From positions 1-64,000 of the forward strand of contig JAHWDD010000004.1 in NCBI GenBank assembly GCA_023897205.1: 64,000 bases of DNA. The letters run 5' to 3'. Positions 31,103 to 45,100 of the stretch are shown one piece after another. This DNA is from Exophiala sp. HKRS030. Its lineage: Eukaryota > Ascomycota > Eurotiomycetes > Chaetothyriales > Herpotrichiellaceae. How positions within the stretch are numbered: the stretch's first letter is position 1; the number at the start of each line of letters is the position of its first letter. The translations under genes and the position numbers were made by a program. The notes beneath the pieces were generated by a model. The model was given only the letters and a program-made list of their open reading frames with translations, did not search any database and had not been told where the DNA came from.

Positions 31103-34100
31103 GCTGGGCTCGTCTTTGATGACGAGCTGTAGTAGCTCGTTTGGCTTCTTACCTGGATGTAGCTTCTGTTGCTTCTGGGGTTAGTTGATGAGGTGGACTT
31201 CGCAGGGAACAGTAGAGCTGAGGCTAGAAGAACCTATGTGATTTGTTGGATGGAGAGTTTCATGATTGAGCCGTTCAAATGATGGTATATATGCAAAAAT
31301 ACCGAGCTGTGGGCCATGTCGTTGACAATGAAGCAGATATTCGATATCTTTGTTCGGCATTTGGGATTGGGGACAAGCTTCCATTGTATTATGTATAAAG
31401 ACGAAAGGTTTCAAGCGATAGAGTCCACACAACAATGAACCACGTCGAGAAATTAATTGTACAATGGTGCATCTCATGTGAACAAAGAATAACGAGGCTG
31501 GAAACAATACGCTAGACTCAAAGAACCAAGACGACATCACAAAGCACAGGCGTAGACAAGGGCAAAGGACACCTATGTCGGCGCCGTCGACGAGAAGCCC
31601 ATACACAATGACAACAAGGTAGCTAGACTGAGGAGGGTAGTCACTGGCCCTCTAATCGAATTGCTGGCCTCAGTAGGTCTGGAATGCCACGATTGTTCTA
31701 CACTCAGCTGAGGGATGAAAGAGAAGTGAGGTTGAAAAAGTGGGCAGTGGCTTTGACCCTGAACTGTGGCGCAGGTGAGAGTATCTGTGGCGTCAAGTGG
31801 AGCTGTGGCTAGAGCGTCTCCGCTATCATCCAGAGAAAAGTGGGACTTGTTCGTTATCGGTGCTGGGTGCAAAACCATGATGTCATCAACTCGTCGCCTA
31901 AAGCTTTAGCTCATCCTCCACTGACACCCGTAATCATACTGAGGCAGTCTCTCGACTCTTACCTCTTGGGGCGCCAGTTTATCATTTATTTTTGGGCGGA
32001 TCGCCTTGATTCAGGGTCTTTTCTCGGGTATCAGTGCAAAAAGTTTCTGGTCGGGTCGTGGGTCTTTTCGTTTTGTTCGCCATCGCCATGCTACTTCGCG
32101 TGACTGGGACTTTGTGACTCCTCGTGCTCCTACACCGTTTTTTTGCAGTGATCGACAGCTGCCAACCAGTCCGCGAGTCTCCCAAGCTGTAAGTTTGAAA
32201 AACGTGTCTCAGAGCTTGTTCTTCGCGAGGAAGGGGTGGTGGTATGGTGGAGGCTACCTCGTGTTTCCCTTGGACACCCGTTGCAGACACACTTCCCACG
32301 TACGTCGTGCATAGTCAAAACTTTCGAGGAGAAGACTCTAACCTTTCTCGCGTGGCTTCTAATGTGATAATCCCGTGGCTGGGTTTTTTGTCTTTTCCGC
32401 ACGATACTTCCCAGTGACAAACTAGGAAGTCTCTAACCGGTGCTATGCTGGCATTGGTCAGTCGCAGCATCGCCCAAAGTCTGAATTATATCGAGTATAG
32501 CTGAGTCCTTCGTATTGTTGATGGATGCTAAAGTCGGGCAACGTACCAGCAGACTTGCACTCGAGCCCATTGGGCAGCACAGGCCTAGGAACAAAGATCC
32601 GGGATGGAGGGGGCACCACACTAGGTGCCACATCGAAGTCTGCTCCGTGGTGGAGAGTCTGCCATGCACGCCAAGATTCACGATATCTCGGTCGAGGCAG
32701 CCGGCAACTAAGATTTCCTTATCCTCCGCCCTAGACCTGATACGTCGAAGCACCGCCATTGACCTCACGATCGACCCTCTATGCTACCCTTTTTTGCCCT
32801 TTGGTGTCAGTTCCCTTCCTAGTGCTAGGCGTTTTGATTCGAGGAGACATTTCGTCGAGCCCGGCAGTCAGGTACCAGCATCATTTTCATCACTTGACCG
32901 AAGGTTGCCGAACCACAACAAAGCCGTGAGCGTCACCTCTTAACCTAGGTAAGGATCCGAACGTCCCTGCTGACGTGGCCCCTCAACTGCTGCCGCACCC
33001 TCTCTGCCTCTCCCCATGCCTAGAGAAAGCATGAAAACCCATAATTCTATTTCTGAACGTGACAACCTGGACCTTTTGTGGCAGATCTGAGCCACTTCTA
33101 GATCTTTCCCGAATCATAATCCCGGCCGGGTTTTTGGGTTAAAAAGGCAAAATCGAGATGTCCTGCTGGCGGGGGCACGCGGGAGACTTCCAACCCATGC
33201 GAGGTACTAGCTCCATGCATGTTTGAACTACGGTTTACCCCGAATAGAAGAATTGCAATTTTGTTGGTCGAGCCAATCATGTGGCCTGGCTGTGTCACTG
33301 CACCGGCTTGGATCAGCTGACGTCTATCCCTTTACGACTACTCCGTATTTGCATTTGTTTGGGGCTTTCTTTTTCCTCGGAGCACCAATTGCTCTGTGGC
33401 CGTCATTCAACGAACTCGGCCCCTTGAAGAAACCGTGCATCTTGCCTAGTATAGGATAGTAAATGAGTAGCACATCTTCACACGAGTAAGGAATTCGAAA
33501 TCGAGGTTTGCGTCATGGTTACCCTGCTAGCGCTATTATCTGGCAGTTGCATTCTACTTGATATGTTCCTGCAGACGTGCATGGCGCCAATTAGCCCCTG
33601 GTGTTTCGCACCTTGACGCTTCCACTTTGTTCTCCCCTGTCTCGTCCAACCAGTGCCACCTGAGGTCTTGATTTCAAGACTGCCACAGGTTGAATTCAAC
33701 TGTCGCGAATAGAGCAGGTACACTGGCTCGTTCATGGACGTTGCGTTCATTCGTGCTCTCCAGCACTGCCACGGCACGCAGACAAGGGAATCGCAATTAT
33801 GTTGTAATCAGCATTAGGTAGTCGATACAATGTCAATTCCAAGGGATCTCTTTGGAACGTGATCCCCTTGAGGGTAATCCCTAACAGAATATGTAATCCG
33901 ACAAATGGGTATCTTCGAAAAGTCGTGTATCTCGTGAATAAAGTGAAAAAAGTTGTGACATCGCTCTGGGACTCGTATATCATCCCATCATTCGATCATC
34001 CATAGTTGTTGCTGAGAAGAAAAATGGTTGTAAAAAGGAGAATGGCCGAAAATCAAAATGCTGGCCGCAATCCGCCTCTTCTGCAAAATCCTGCAACTGT

Positions 34101-34350
34101 ACATTCCACACGCGGGTGGCATTGATGCTCTCCTCCAAAAGTACAGCAGGGGCATCGGGCCCAAGGGGTATCAAGTAATATATTCCAGCAAATCCACTTC
34201 GCAGACAAACATGTGTTGATTGGACTTGGCCCAAACGTTGTTGTTTCGGTGAAAAGGAGTGCAAACTCAAAGCCAAGGTAGAAGATTAAATTAGTGGTGT
34301 CGTACAAATTGAGGGTCGTAGTGTAAAGCTGTCGCCGCGCACAAAAAAAT
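31103..34350. other. intergenic, no supported gene
   Basis: No frame here shows a domain or splice pattern. The left end is the promoter of the J-domain gene and the right end the 3' flank of the CP2 gene. One copy of the recurrent TACTCCGTA motif lies near 33,339-33,347. Confidence 0.55.
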
Positions 34351-36968
34351 TCAGTAGTTTAACCACATCTCCAGTGGGTCTGAGATGAGCATGCTGGAAG
34401 GCGGAACATCTGCGTCCACCATGACTTCGGTGGCTGCTGGTGTGATAAATTCCTGCTTCACAGGGTGGTCACTTTGGACCGGAGCGAACTCGACGATCAT
34501 ATCTTGACCTTCAGGTAGTTCGCGTACCACCTCCTCATCAACGAGGATCGGGATCCCTTTAGAATTGACATGCGTCACCTGCGCCACTCGGTTGGGGTCA
34601 ATCTGAAATTTGATCGATATGCTGTTGACCAAGTCCTTGACCGTGCGTTGCATCAGATAGACCGCGCGATAGTATTCTTTCAACGCGTCCTTCTGGCGAA
34701 CATAAAAACATGCAACTAGAGACGAGTCAGTTTGTTCAGCAAATGGACGCACAATCTTCTTACCTGGTCGTATTGGTCGTTCGACGGGAGGCTGGTAGTT
34801 ACTGTCGACGTCGACAGCAAAGAGTTCCGATTTGGATTCAAGCTCCGTCTTGGGGATCTTGACGGGGTGGACGGTTGATGCGGAAGCGCTCACAGGAGGT
34901 TCCTGCTCGTATTCACTTTCTGGTTCCTCGTGGATGGTCGACTTTTGCATCTCGGAAAATCGTCGCTTTGGGGTGTTTTGAGAGGTTGAGCTGGGTGAAG
35001 GTGACATGGCGTTCGATGTTGGAGAGTCAGAGGCACTTTGTCGAGATTCCCAGGTCGTTGTTCTCACCAGTTCCTTTCCTTCGGGATCATCGCCCGGCAG
35101 CTTGACAGGGTGTAGGTCTGGATCATCCTCGGGTTCTCCGCGTAAGAACAAAACACTGATCGGTTGGGTGGAGGTGAACATGTCTTGCATGCTCACCAGC
35201 TTCATCTGAAGGTCTTCTTCCGCTGTAAACTTGCCACCCTCACCTTCCGAGTCGACAGACCACGTTCGCTTGTGTTTGACAACTTTTCCCGGTCTTGATG
35301 CCGAAGGTTTAACCATTGAGCCACTTCTTCTGCGCTTTCCCGAGTTCCCAGGCCAGCTTCTGCCTGAGCAATCTGTTGTTTCAACTTGTCGATGGTCTTC
35401 TTGACATGGGCAACATCATTGGATAATTTGCGCTCAGCGCCATGATCTCGAAATAGCTTGACCTTGGAGAAGCAGACTTCTGAGTCGATAGGCGCAGTGG
35501 GCATGCCTGGGGTAACCAGCTCGGTCTTGGCGCAAAGTCGAACGGGAATGCCTTTGACTCCCTTGGAATGACTGAAATCTGTGGATAGAAAGTTGAAACG
35601 AACCGAAATGGAACTATCGGGACCGCCATTGGCAGAGTTGGGAAACCATGTGACGGCAAAGCCATCAAACGAAGCCTTCTCGAGCTGAATTTGGGATTTT
35701 CGCAACTCGTCGTCACCACCTTGGTTGGGATCGACGTATTCGACAGCCAAGAGTTTACCACCTCGTTGATGAGCTTCATTTGTGCCGCGCCCTTCTTTCC
35801 AGAGTTGCCAACAAGCGCCAGGTCGAGCTCTTTGCTGCTCGTCCTCAAAGGAAACACGGACATAGGTGCGATATTTCAACATCTGACCAGGTTGTGGGAT
35901 TGGCGGAGCGGTGTCATAAATGGAGATTGTATAAGCCTGACCTTTGTTCAGGTAGGTGATGGGGATCTCGTCTGCGTGGCGCACCATGGCGGTGGGGGCA
36001 TTCAAGGTGGTGTGAAAGCGAAATCTGCGCATGTTAGCTTGATGAATGGTGGCAGACATAGAGACTGACTTCTCTCCAGACGGTTGTAGAGCCATGGGCT
36101 GAGTCATGGCGGGTGGAATAGATTGGGCGATGGTTGTGGGAACCATGGTGATGTCGCCTTGCAGAGGAGTGGTCTTGTGAGGAGAGTCGTCCATTGCGAC
36201 ATAGCCCGAGTCCTGATGTTGAAGGAACTGCTGAGGGGCAAAAGTCTGCGGTTGCTGAGAAGCAATGGTGTGCGGTGGGTGGTGTTGAGCAAAGACATCT
36301 TGGAATGGGTGAGCGGGGTGATGCAGGAAGTGAGGATTGAAGTGCTGAAGTTGCATGATGGAATCATGAGCGTGAAGTCCGTGGACAGAATGAGGAAGAG
36401 ACAAAGGGGTGTTCATGCCCATGCCGGGAGTGTGGAGGTCGCCAGCCTGTGGGTGGTAGAGGGTGCCGAAGCCACCTGGGGTGGGCGTATAATAGCCTGG
36501 GGGCTGATTTGCAAAGGCGGAAAAGGCAAATGAGTTTGGATCCATGAGCGACGGCGTGAACCTCCACGAGTCTCCAAAGGGCTTTGGAGTGGCATCGGCG
36601 TCCTTGTTGTCGTGTTGAGCATCATAAGGTCTGGTGAAGTAGTCAGCGTGGTGATATTGGTGGTGACCCTCGTCGGGTGACTGATGAGATGACATTGTGG
36701 CAAGATGGAGATGACAAAACAAGGAGCCATGAATGAGGACAGGAGAGCAGATGAAGTCTAAGTAAAAAAGAAATCAAGACACATACCGTTGAGGCTCAGA
36801 AGGTTCATCTATGATAGCCTCGCTTAGAGTAGAAGATCGGCGGAGAGACCCAGGGTCGGGAGCTGGACCGGCTGTGGTGGTGGAAGGGCCGACATTGGGA
36901 AAGTTTTGTCGAAACGACGCGTACAACTCCTCGTCGGGTTTTTGGGTATTGCGCCTGTGGGTGAACAT
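34351..36968 (-). CDS. CP2/Grainyhead-family transcription factor
   Basis: This is a nuclear DNA-binding regulator of the fungal Grainyhead/CP2 family (its Neurospora member CSP-2 acts in conidial separation). The main exon runs from an ATG at 36,695: a His/Gln/Pro-rich N-terminus, then the CP2 immunoglobulin-like DNA-binding domain from about residue 220 (RFRFHTTLNAPTAMVRHADE), and a short coiled coil (HVKKTIDKLKQQIAQAE). The C-terminal part includes the ACFYVRQ...YYRAVYLMQRTVKDL region typical of the family. A 48-nt intron fits at 34,763-34,716 (GTAAGA...CTCTAG). The frame changes near 35,347-35,349, where one extra base in CCC joins the two halves; a 56-nt intron with a weak donor is the alternative. 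An N-terminal exon (36,968 to about 36,786, MFTHRRNTQKPDEELYASF, ending at GTATGT) is likely, but its acceptor is unresolved. Confidence 0.85.
34716..34763 (-). other. probable 48-nt intron in the CP2 gene
   Basis: Donor GTAAGA, branch-like CTGAC and acceptor CTCTAG lie in order on the minus strand. Length is a multiple of three, so the frame is open either way. Removal brings RPIRP directly onto ACFYVRQ, which reads better as a continuous domain. Confidence 0.65.
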
Positions 36969-39260
36969 GGTGAGTCAGTAACTGAGTCTGGCCAGTGGTG
37001 TGGTGTTGATGTTGTGGTGGTAGAGGGTAGTGTAAGGCAGGCAGGCAGCCAGGTAGGGTGAGGGTGTTGACGGGTCAAGGCGAAACACGAGCAAAACCAG
37101 ATGTAAAGACGAACCGGTTACGAAACATTTGCGACGAAGCGGCGTCTCAAGGCTGCAGGTCCAAGGTGAAAGGATATCAAATCAGCGACATGTGTGCTGG
37201 GTACGGTGACAATGGTGATGGAAGCGATCAAGTCTCGCACATGGGTTGGGTCCGTGGCTGGTGAAAAGTTTGAGGATGGTCGAGCTTGTATGGTGGGTGA
37301 TTGATGCAAAGTCGTTGGTAAGGTTGTGGTTAGAAGAGAGGGAGAGTGAAGGATGAAGATGCTGCGCCTGAATGCGTGCGTGTTAACTAGTTAAGAGTGG
37401 ACGAGTCGGAATGAATGGTGATGGTATATTCTACCGGGGCACAGCAGACTGTGACGAGCTGGACTCGAAGTCTAGAGGTCTAGAGGCGAGAAGGATGAGG
37501 TTGGACAAAAATAAGACAGGTGATCGACAACAAGGTCGACAAAAGAGTGATAGAAATACAAAGCGATCAAGAGGCAAGCCACGACTTCGGCCACGGGCAC
37601 GGCCACGGCCACCACAATCTTTTTGCAAAGTATAAGTGCCCATGTGAGTTGTAGCCCAAGAGCAAAGAGCCACAGAGCCACAGATCCAAAGAGCCAAAGA
37701 GCGAAAGAGCCAACGGGCCTAGTAAGCTAATGACCCAGTAAGCTAACTAGGAGCCCTAGCAGCCTTGGTTAGTACTCCGTAGGTACTTATTACGGAGTAC
37801 GGAGTCATGAACTGAGCGAAACCCAAAAGGCTAGAAGACTAATTGATACGTAGAGGACGAGGAGCACCTACGACGAGGAAAATGTGCGTCTTCTCAACTC
37901 GACCATGGGCGACCGGGGGCTTCATTGGCTTGACTGTAACCAAGTCCATCAGCCAACAGCGAGGGTCAGTGCTCATTGGGGGCGCTAAGGGAGCCCCAGT
38001 GTCCCCCTCGCCATGCCCATGGATCAAGGATGTCGATGGGAAAGTGCCAAAGTGGGCACCCGGATCGCTGCTCTTCTTGGTCCTTCCACGCTCCTTTGAC
38101 TTGTTGGATGAACCTCCGGAGATGCAACCGCAAATCCAAGAGGGCAAAGCCAAAAGCCCATACCGACTAGCCTCGACGGAATCATCTCGAACTAGCTTCT
38201 CACGCCTCGATCCTCAATCCTCCATCCTCCATCTTCGACCCTGTATCCTCTAGCCTTTCTGTCGAACCGAGGAGATGGTTGTAGATACCGCCAGGACCAA
38301 ACCCTCGATCATCACAATTCTTCTATTTGACGGGGATTGGACTTGATGAGGAGCTGGTGAAGCCTAAGGACCACCGAGAGTCCTTCGTTCAGAGCCACCA
38401 AGTTAGAAAGCCACTGGCAGCCACTTGTCAAAGGAGAGCCACCTAAGAGCCACAGGGCACGGGAGCCTAATCCACACTCAACCTCGTTAGGGCAGATGGC
38501 CAGATGGGCACTTTCGTCAGACGGCAAGGGTAATGGTGCTACTTAGCTGCCTAGGTAATTAGTAGTTAGCCTAATAGTCCTCTGGTGGGCCTCCCTTGGA
38601 AACTCTCAGCACGGTATGCACAATGCACGGGCACCTACACGGCACAAAGATCGCTGGAATGGTAGTGGTGAGCCACTTGTGCCACTTGAGCCACTCGTGC
38701 CACTCTCCTCCATCTCACTAGTCCCCCGGCTAATTCGATGCCCGCTACGTGCCCGCTACGTGCCCGCTTCCTCGCCCGTGGTTTGGCGCCACAGAAGACT
38801 CCAAGCACTACCCGACTTCTTACACTACCGACTTCCGAGTGAGTACTCCGTACTCTACAGAATCGACATTTCTAGAGACTACGAGAGCCCTACCCCCCTA
38901 GGTACCCCTTAGCCCTACCCCAAACCCCAACCAAAAGGCCCCAACGTCAAACATTTCCAAGCGAAAGTGAGCCCAAACTCTGTCGGAGCGACGAGTCAAG
39001 ATGGCAACACCACCGTGAACGTGCCTGTATGTACCAACGCCAACGCCAACGCCAACTCATCACTTGTGCCAGTTCATCGATTCGCATTCGCATTCGACTT
39101 ACCGAGTACAAACTAACTATCAACTAAGGAGACCTACCCTAGCTCCTCGGTCGTGCGCGCGCTCAAAGGCTCTCGAAATTTCTCAGGCAAAAACAAGAAC
39201 TGACACCCCTGCTCGGCTACGTGGCTTTCCAGAGGCACCCCAGAGAAGCCGTTGCTTAGG

Positions 39261-39290
39261 TGCCTGTAAGTGCCTGTAAGTTCCTGTAAG
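39261..39290. repeat. 10-bp tandem repeat
   Basis: Three copies of a TGCCTGTAAG-type unit in direct order with one substitution. It lies in the gene-poor stretch and has no visible coding role. Confidence 0.75.
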
Positions 39291-42119
39291 AGCATATAGG
39301 GTGCTGGGTGTTAAGGGTGTTAACCTTTAGGTGCCAGGCGCTCTGCGACCATCGTGTCCACTGCATCTTCCTCTTTCGTTCCTGTCAAATTCCCTTTTTG
39401 CTCACGTTCATCTTCAGGAAACCGGGTTGATCCTTGCCAAACCCGAGAACCCTGTGTCACTCTGAATTGCTGGAGCAAAAGCACAAAAATTGACAGTTTG
39501 CGCGTCGCGCCCACCGCCTATGGGAGTATCTCTTCTACAGAGTCGTGGGAGTACATAAATGATCGACACTGCACCGCCACGCCTAGACAAACCTGACCCT
39601 CCCTTTGACTTGTCCCTCCTACCCTAGTGCCTAGGATGTGGCAGATGCAGATGTGGCTCACGGTGGCAAAACGGTGTGGCTATTAGCTTCAACTTTATCA
39701 CCACAGGCACCTACTGGAACTCGTCCGGGGCCTTGGCGCTTTGGCCTTTTTACTTTTGGGCCCGGCACTCGGCTCCCTCAAGGCATTTCTGGGCACGGAT
39801 GGGGGCTCCTTAGGCTTCCACTATGGGCCCGGGGGTACGTGTGCACGCGAGGATCGCTACCAAAATGAACCCTCTGACTTAGCCTTTAGGTGCCTGTGGT
39901 CATTTCAGAGTCAAGCGGTGGCTTGTGCCCGACTACCCGGCTCTCTCATTGGCAAAGCTTCATAACCGACAAAGTCGATCGACAATCAACGACGTGTGGC
40001 ATCCTGCGAGTGACGACGCTGCTCACCACGTGTCGACGATCAATGCCATCTGAGTAAGGGATTGCAACCGTAATTGTGCCTGCTGCCCACCCACGGGCAC
40101 CCACGGGTTGACTTGAGATCAACATGGCGCGCCCGCGCCCGCACAAGTACCGGTACTGGTACGCGATGACCGCGTTGCACTGATTGGCAGATTAGGTACT
40201 TGAGTCATTTCAGCTGGACTGGGTCATTCGTACCTCGTAAATGCCAGAGAAAGGTTTGGAGGCAAGTCTGTTGCTTGATCACATTTTATGATCATTGTGC
40301 AACTACGGAGTAGTTAGTAGTTGGGTGGATGAAGAAATGGAGCTAGGTACAGATTGCGTTTCATCAACAACGGCATGCCGGTGAAATGGGAAATTATCAT
40401 CTGGTTTTCAAGTCTGCCACACCAGCAATGGCAAAGTACCTGGGACTGGTACCGAGTACTCCGTACTTGGCCATGGAATTGTTATGAGCGGGTAGGTGGG
40501 CGCCTCAAGCGAAACAAGAACGGAGTAGCTGGTGATGGTAGTTGGAGAGTACCTACCTACGGAGTAGGTAAAGAGTACTGGGTGTTTAGCCTCGGGGGCA
40601 GTTGCGGGCAAGTGCGGGCCAGTGCGGGCATAGCAGCGAGTTGACCTCGGGCTGGGTAATCGTCATAAACAGCGGCCCTAAGGTGCCCAACGTGCCTAAA
40701 CCCTCCAGGCTTGCTGACCTCACAAACTTGGAGCCGAGTCAAGCCACAAGGAGCCCGGCAATTGTTGCTCCATTCCAAGGGCGTGTGGCACAACTCCGGG
40801 CTTGAGATTCCCTTCCACAGTAGCCTGTTGCCTGTTGGCTGTTGCCCGTAGCCCGTAGCCCGGGGGTACCTAGGCACCTACTAGGCAGTGTGGAAGTAGG
40901 CGCGGTAAAGCGAAGGTCATACAGTATCCCTACCAGAGTCCTACCACCATCTGACCTCTCGCATCTGCATCTACATCTGCACTCTACCCTGAGGGAAGCA
41001 AATTTCTCGTTGGTTTGCTTGGTGCAAAGTCCTGAAATTACATCATGGACCCTCCAGTCAGCCAACCGTTGGTGGCTGCTCCCTTCTTGACAACTTGAAA
41101 CATTGCGGTACCACAGACACGAGACAAGCCATGATGGAGGGTCAACTGACCCTTGACAATCTCACGGGACTGACCGTGGGGACTTGTAACCTCACCGCAC
41201 GGTGGGCACATTCTCACCGCACACTCTACACCCTTCCTCCACCAACATTCATCCACCCGTCAAACCGTCAACCGTCAACCGACTTCCGCCACTTTGAGTC
41301 AGACTGACTTTTCCATCATCCGCGTCAAAGGTCAATGGCAAAGGACTCCGCGAATCGTTTCCTATCAACTGGCGATACCACTGCCTCGAGTCCTCCGACT
41401 TCAACCATCATTCTGTCAACATGACGTACCATGTCATCTGCTCTCGTCCTCTGTCTCTTGTGAATCCCGATGCATTGATTACGCCTCGCTACAGAGATGA
41501 CTCTCACCACAATGATGACTAGTTGCACCATCCAAGGGCCACCAATTAGTACGAGATGATAGCCCAACCTCATTCGTGATTCGTGATTTCGTGACGGGAG
41601 ATAGGATGATGTCATTTTCTCATGTCGTGCCTCAGAGGACGGAAGTCGCACCTGCACCACACACCTTTGTCCCTTTGGGTGTTCCTGCCCTACCCATCAA
41701 CAACGGAATGAGAAGGATCTGTGGGCCCAAGGTGGAAGCAACCAGTTATCGATTTACGAGGGCACTCAGGTGCTTCTCTTGGGTGTGGGTCGATTCTATC
41801 TGTGGCGCAGGTAAGAAAACCTCCACCTAAAGCCTCAAGGGATCTCGCTTAACGATGGGGAGCACGGGGCCACCCAGAGCTCCAAGGCTTTCTCGTTCAA
41901 GCGGAGTAGCTATGCAAATTGCTCAATCCCATATCTCAATCTATGCTGATTGACGGCACAAGGCCGCACCTAGCGCCCAAATCTGAATTGAACTTTTCTG
42001 AATCTCGTCATCAAATCATCCACCAGAGGCCTTGTTCCATTGTTGACAAGACCTTAACGTCTCTCTGTCACTCCTCTGAACCCTCCAGATCGAAATTAAG
42101 GGTTATGGCGCTTGATAAC

Positions 42120-42163
42120 GGTCACCATCAGGTCACCATCAGGTCACCATCAGGTCACCATCA
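42120..42163. repeat. 11-bp tandem repeat
   Basis: Four copies of the unit GGTCACCATCA in direct order. The period is not a multiple of three and no gene is supported here. Confidence 0.85.
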
Positions 42164-45100
42164 TAGCCAATTACCTCTGTCTAATCTAGCTAGTCGTGTC
42201 AGCCAACGGCGACATCTTCTTCGTTGCTTCGCCAGCACCTCTGAGCCGCATCATCCTCATGACGAGCCAACCCTAGTCTTTAGAGTTTTCACAAAGAAAC
42301 CTATGAAACTCCGTCACTCCATCTGACTTGGCCTTAATCCCGCAATAGGGAGTTCCGGATGTCATTCAAGCTAATCCGTTCGTGCCATTGTAACAGCACA
42401 CTGGTTATGCTGACCGTTTCAATCGCGGCAAAACTTTCTGTCCCGTATGGAGCTACACTGAACTCCACGTTGGCCATACACTCTTTCAGCCACAGATTCA
42501 TCAGAGTTTGAGCCGACTTCGACTATCATTGGCCACTTCTCGAAACAACGGCCCAAGTTCAAGAACCCTGCTCGTTGTTGTCGTCCCAGAACTCAATTCT
42601 CCGTCAAACGCAACAGCCGACGGGTGGAACTTGCGCCACACTTGTCGCCGATCATGACCGCAAAGATGCTTAGATGTGGCACAAAATCGTGGCGTAGTTT
42701 CCATCACGCACTTACGTGTCTCCCAAACCCATCTTTCGTGGTCTAGACTTTGTCGCACACTTTCTGTTGCGCTGATCATTGTCACAATCGGACGATGAGT
42801 TTTCAAAGACCTCTATACAGTCAAGATCGTTGTGCTGTACACCATGTGCGTTCTATTCATGGATCACTCAATACCTGCCCTTACGGCATCTCCGATGCGA
42901 AAGTCCTTTGGATCCAGCTTCCGACAAGTTGACTTCGTGAAAAGAAACAAGCAGCCACCAGCTTCTCGATCCTCGCACGAGCCAACGAACCACTGAACAA
43001 TGACCTTGGGGAACTGCATGTTGTGCTAAGGCGCGTACTCGGGGGTAATCAGTCTTGAGAATATGTACCATGGTGGAGACCTTTGCACTCCTTGAAATCA
43101 AGGGGACGACTTCTCCACTATTTCACTCTACGAGCGCGCCAATACCAGAAGGACTATGCCTTTCGCTCTTCTTGACTTTGTGCAGGACGAGCTAAATTTG
43201 GTCAAGCCTGAAAAAATCTGGAGTCCAGGCATTCACAAATCGGTGGCCAAGAGTAACAGACTCTCGGGCTCCTCTTGCAAGGCACCGGAAGTATTTGACG
43301 GTTATGTCGACTTTACCCATACAGACTTTCTGTCTGGAAAGAAGACATGCTTATGTTGTTCTTGAATCCTGCTTCGCCACTCCATCGACTATGCCCAGCG
43401 GATGTGTCGGAGGAACACAGACAACCAGAGCATTAGTCTTCAGCTCGGCTTCATTTGCCTTGATATCTTCTTCTCCACCCTCGATCAGGTAAGTCCTTTG
43501 CTCAAGCAAAATTCAAAGTGAAGCGGCACTGCTGGACATTTCTGTACATTGCATAAAATAGGTCAAAGCGGTCACGCGGTCTAGATTTTGATAGCCATCC
43601 GTTCTGTCCGGCAAGCATAAACTTCACAGTTTTATTGGATAATGTGCTGCCAACGACACCAATAAGGATCAGTACTATCGACCTCTCAACGAAGCAAGGA
43701 AGCGGTAGCCCATTGTCTAGGACGGAACTTCCTGGAACTTCACGGCCCCCACTGTAATTGCTGCTTCCGTCCTGAAGTTGGAATTCCAGGTTCTCTTGCA
43801 GCTACGCGCCTTGACCATCCTGGCTCTGGGTTCTGGTTCTGGTTCTGGTGTAAGTTTCTGCTTTGCAAGTGGCTGAAGGTGGTTGTGCAATTCAGAAGCC
43901 ATATGGTCCTCAATTCCATAGGGCATGATGGTCGGCAAGCATTGAATCGTTCTTCGCGACAGGAACAGCTGCTCATAGGTCTTTGGAATTTCAAGGCGGA
44001 TTGTTGTTTGGTGTCGTGATCAAAGATGAGTGCCTTCTATAGTGGAATCATCAATAAGATTGACCTGTGGCATCTAAGCCGCGTCCGATCATTCAATCAC
44101 GGGGTCCAGTTCAGAGCGGTATGGCATTGAATTCTCCTGCCCGATAACATGACTCGCTGGACCTCACCGCCCGATGCTCATGTGGTGAAACAGCTTCATT
44201 CAAATGACTCCGAGAGTTGTTCAAAACAATACGATGAAAAGTGCACCCCTCTCTGACCGATTTGAGAGGAGCAATCGTTGACTTACAGGACACAATCCCA
44301 TCCCTGAGCGTCATCTCCTGCGACATTTGATAACATGCAACTTATTCCAGATAGATAATCGTCAATTTGAACTTCGATGCCTTGAGCAACAAAGCGAACA
44401 TTCATCTAGCGCACCGACGCGCCCACAGCTGCTCTTAGACGTGATACTTGACTTACCCAGGATTTGAAAAGAAAGAAAAGGGAAGAACGATTTGGAAGAG
44501 CACGACGTTCTCTTGTGTCTCCAGAATGACAATTTCCCTTCAAGAAATGTATCACGTACGACGCAACGTCAACACTCATCATGCCTCTCCCGAATGACAT
44601 TTCGTCTTTTCATCGTTGAAACCGTCTCACCAGTAATGAAGATCCCCCTTCACACGAGCTCCGCCATGGATATACTGGGTCCCCAACCATCGCGAGTCAC
44701 GCCTCACGAGAGTGAGAGTGAGAGGAGAGCAGTGACAAATCGTCTAAAAGAGAAATGAAAACCCAACGACACCGCCCTGCTGTTCCTGCAAGGCTAAGCT
44801 GAGAGCTTATAGGGCTGGCAAAGCAAGAGGAGGAAAGGGACAAAATGGACATTTTGCACGTTGTCCCGGCTCAACATAATCTTCACCTCACTTGATGCCG
44901 CGCAAGCCCAAGTATCTGAAGATTGTCTTCCAGACATTTGGTGTTCTGTCTTGTTGCATGTATAGAGCATTTTGCATCACACGAAACGTAGTCTTCTCAG
45001 CCTTAGAGAAACGCACCTGGTAGATGTAGTTTCAAGACAAGCAACCCGGTGTTCGAAATCCGGAAATACTGTAGAAGTGGTATTCGCCATCCCTTCAGGT

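Noticed and set aside
42120..42163. The four-copy 11-bp repeat as a CRISPR-like array
   Set aside because: There are no spacers between copies and the genome is eukaryotic; it is a simple tandem repeat.
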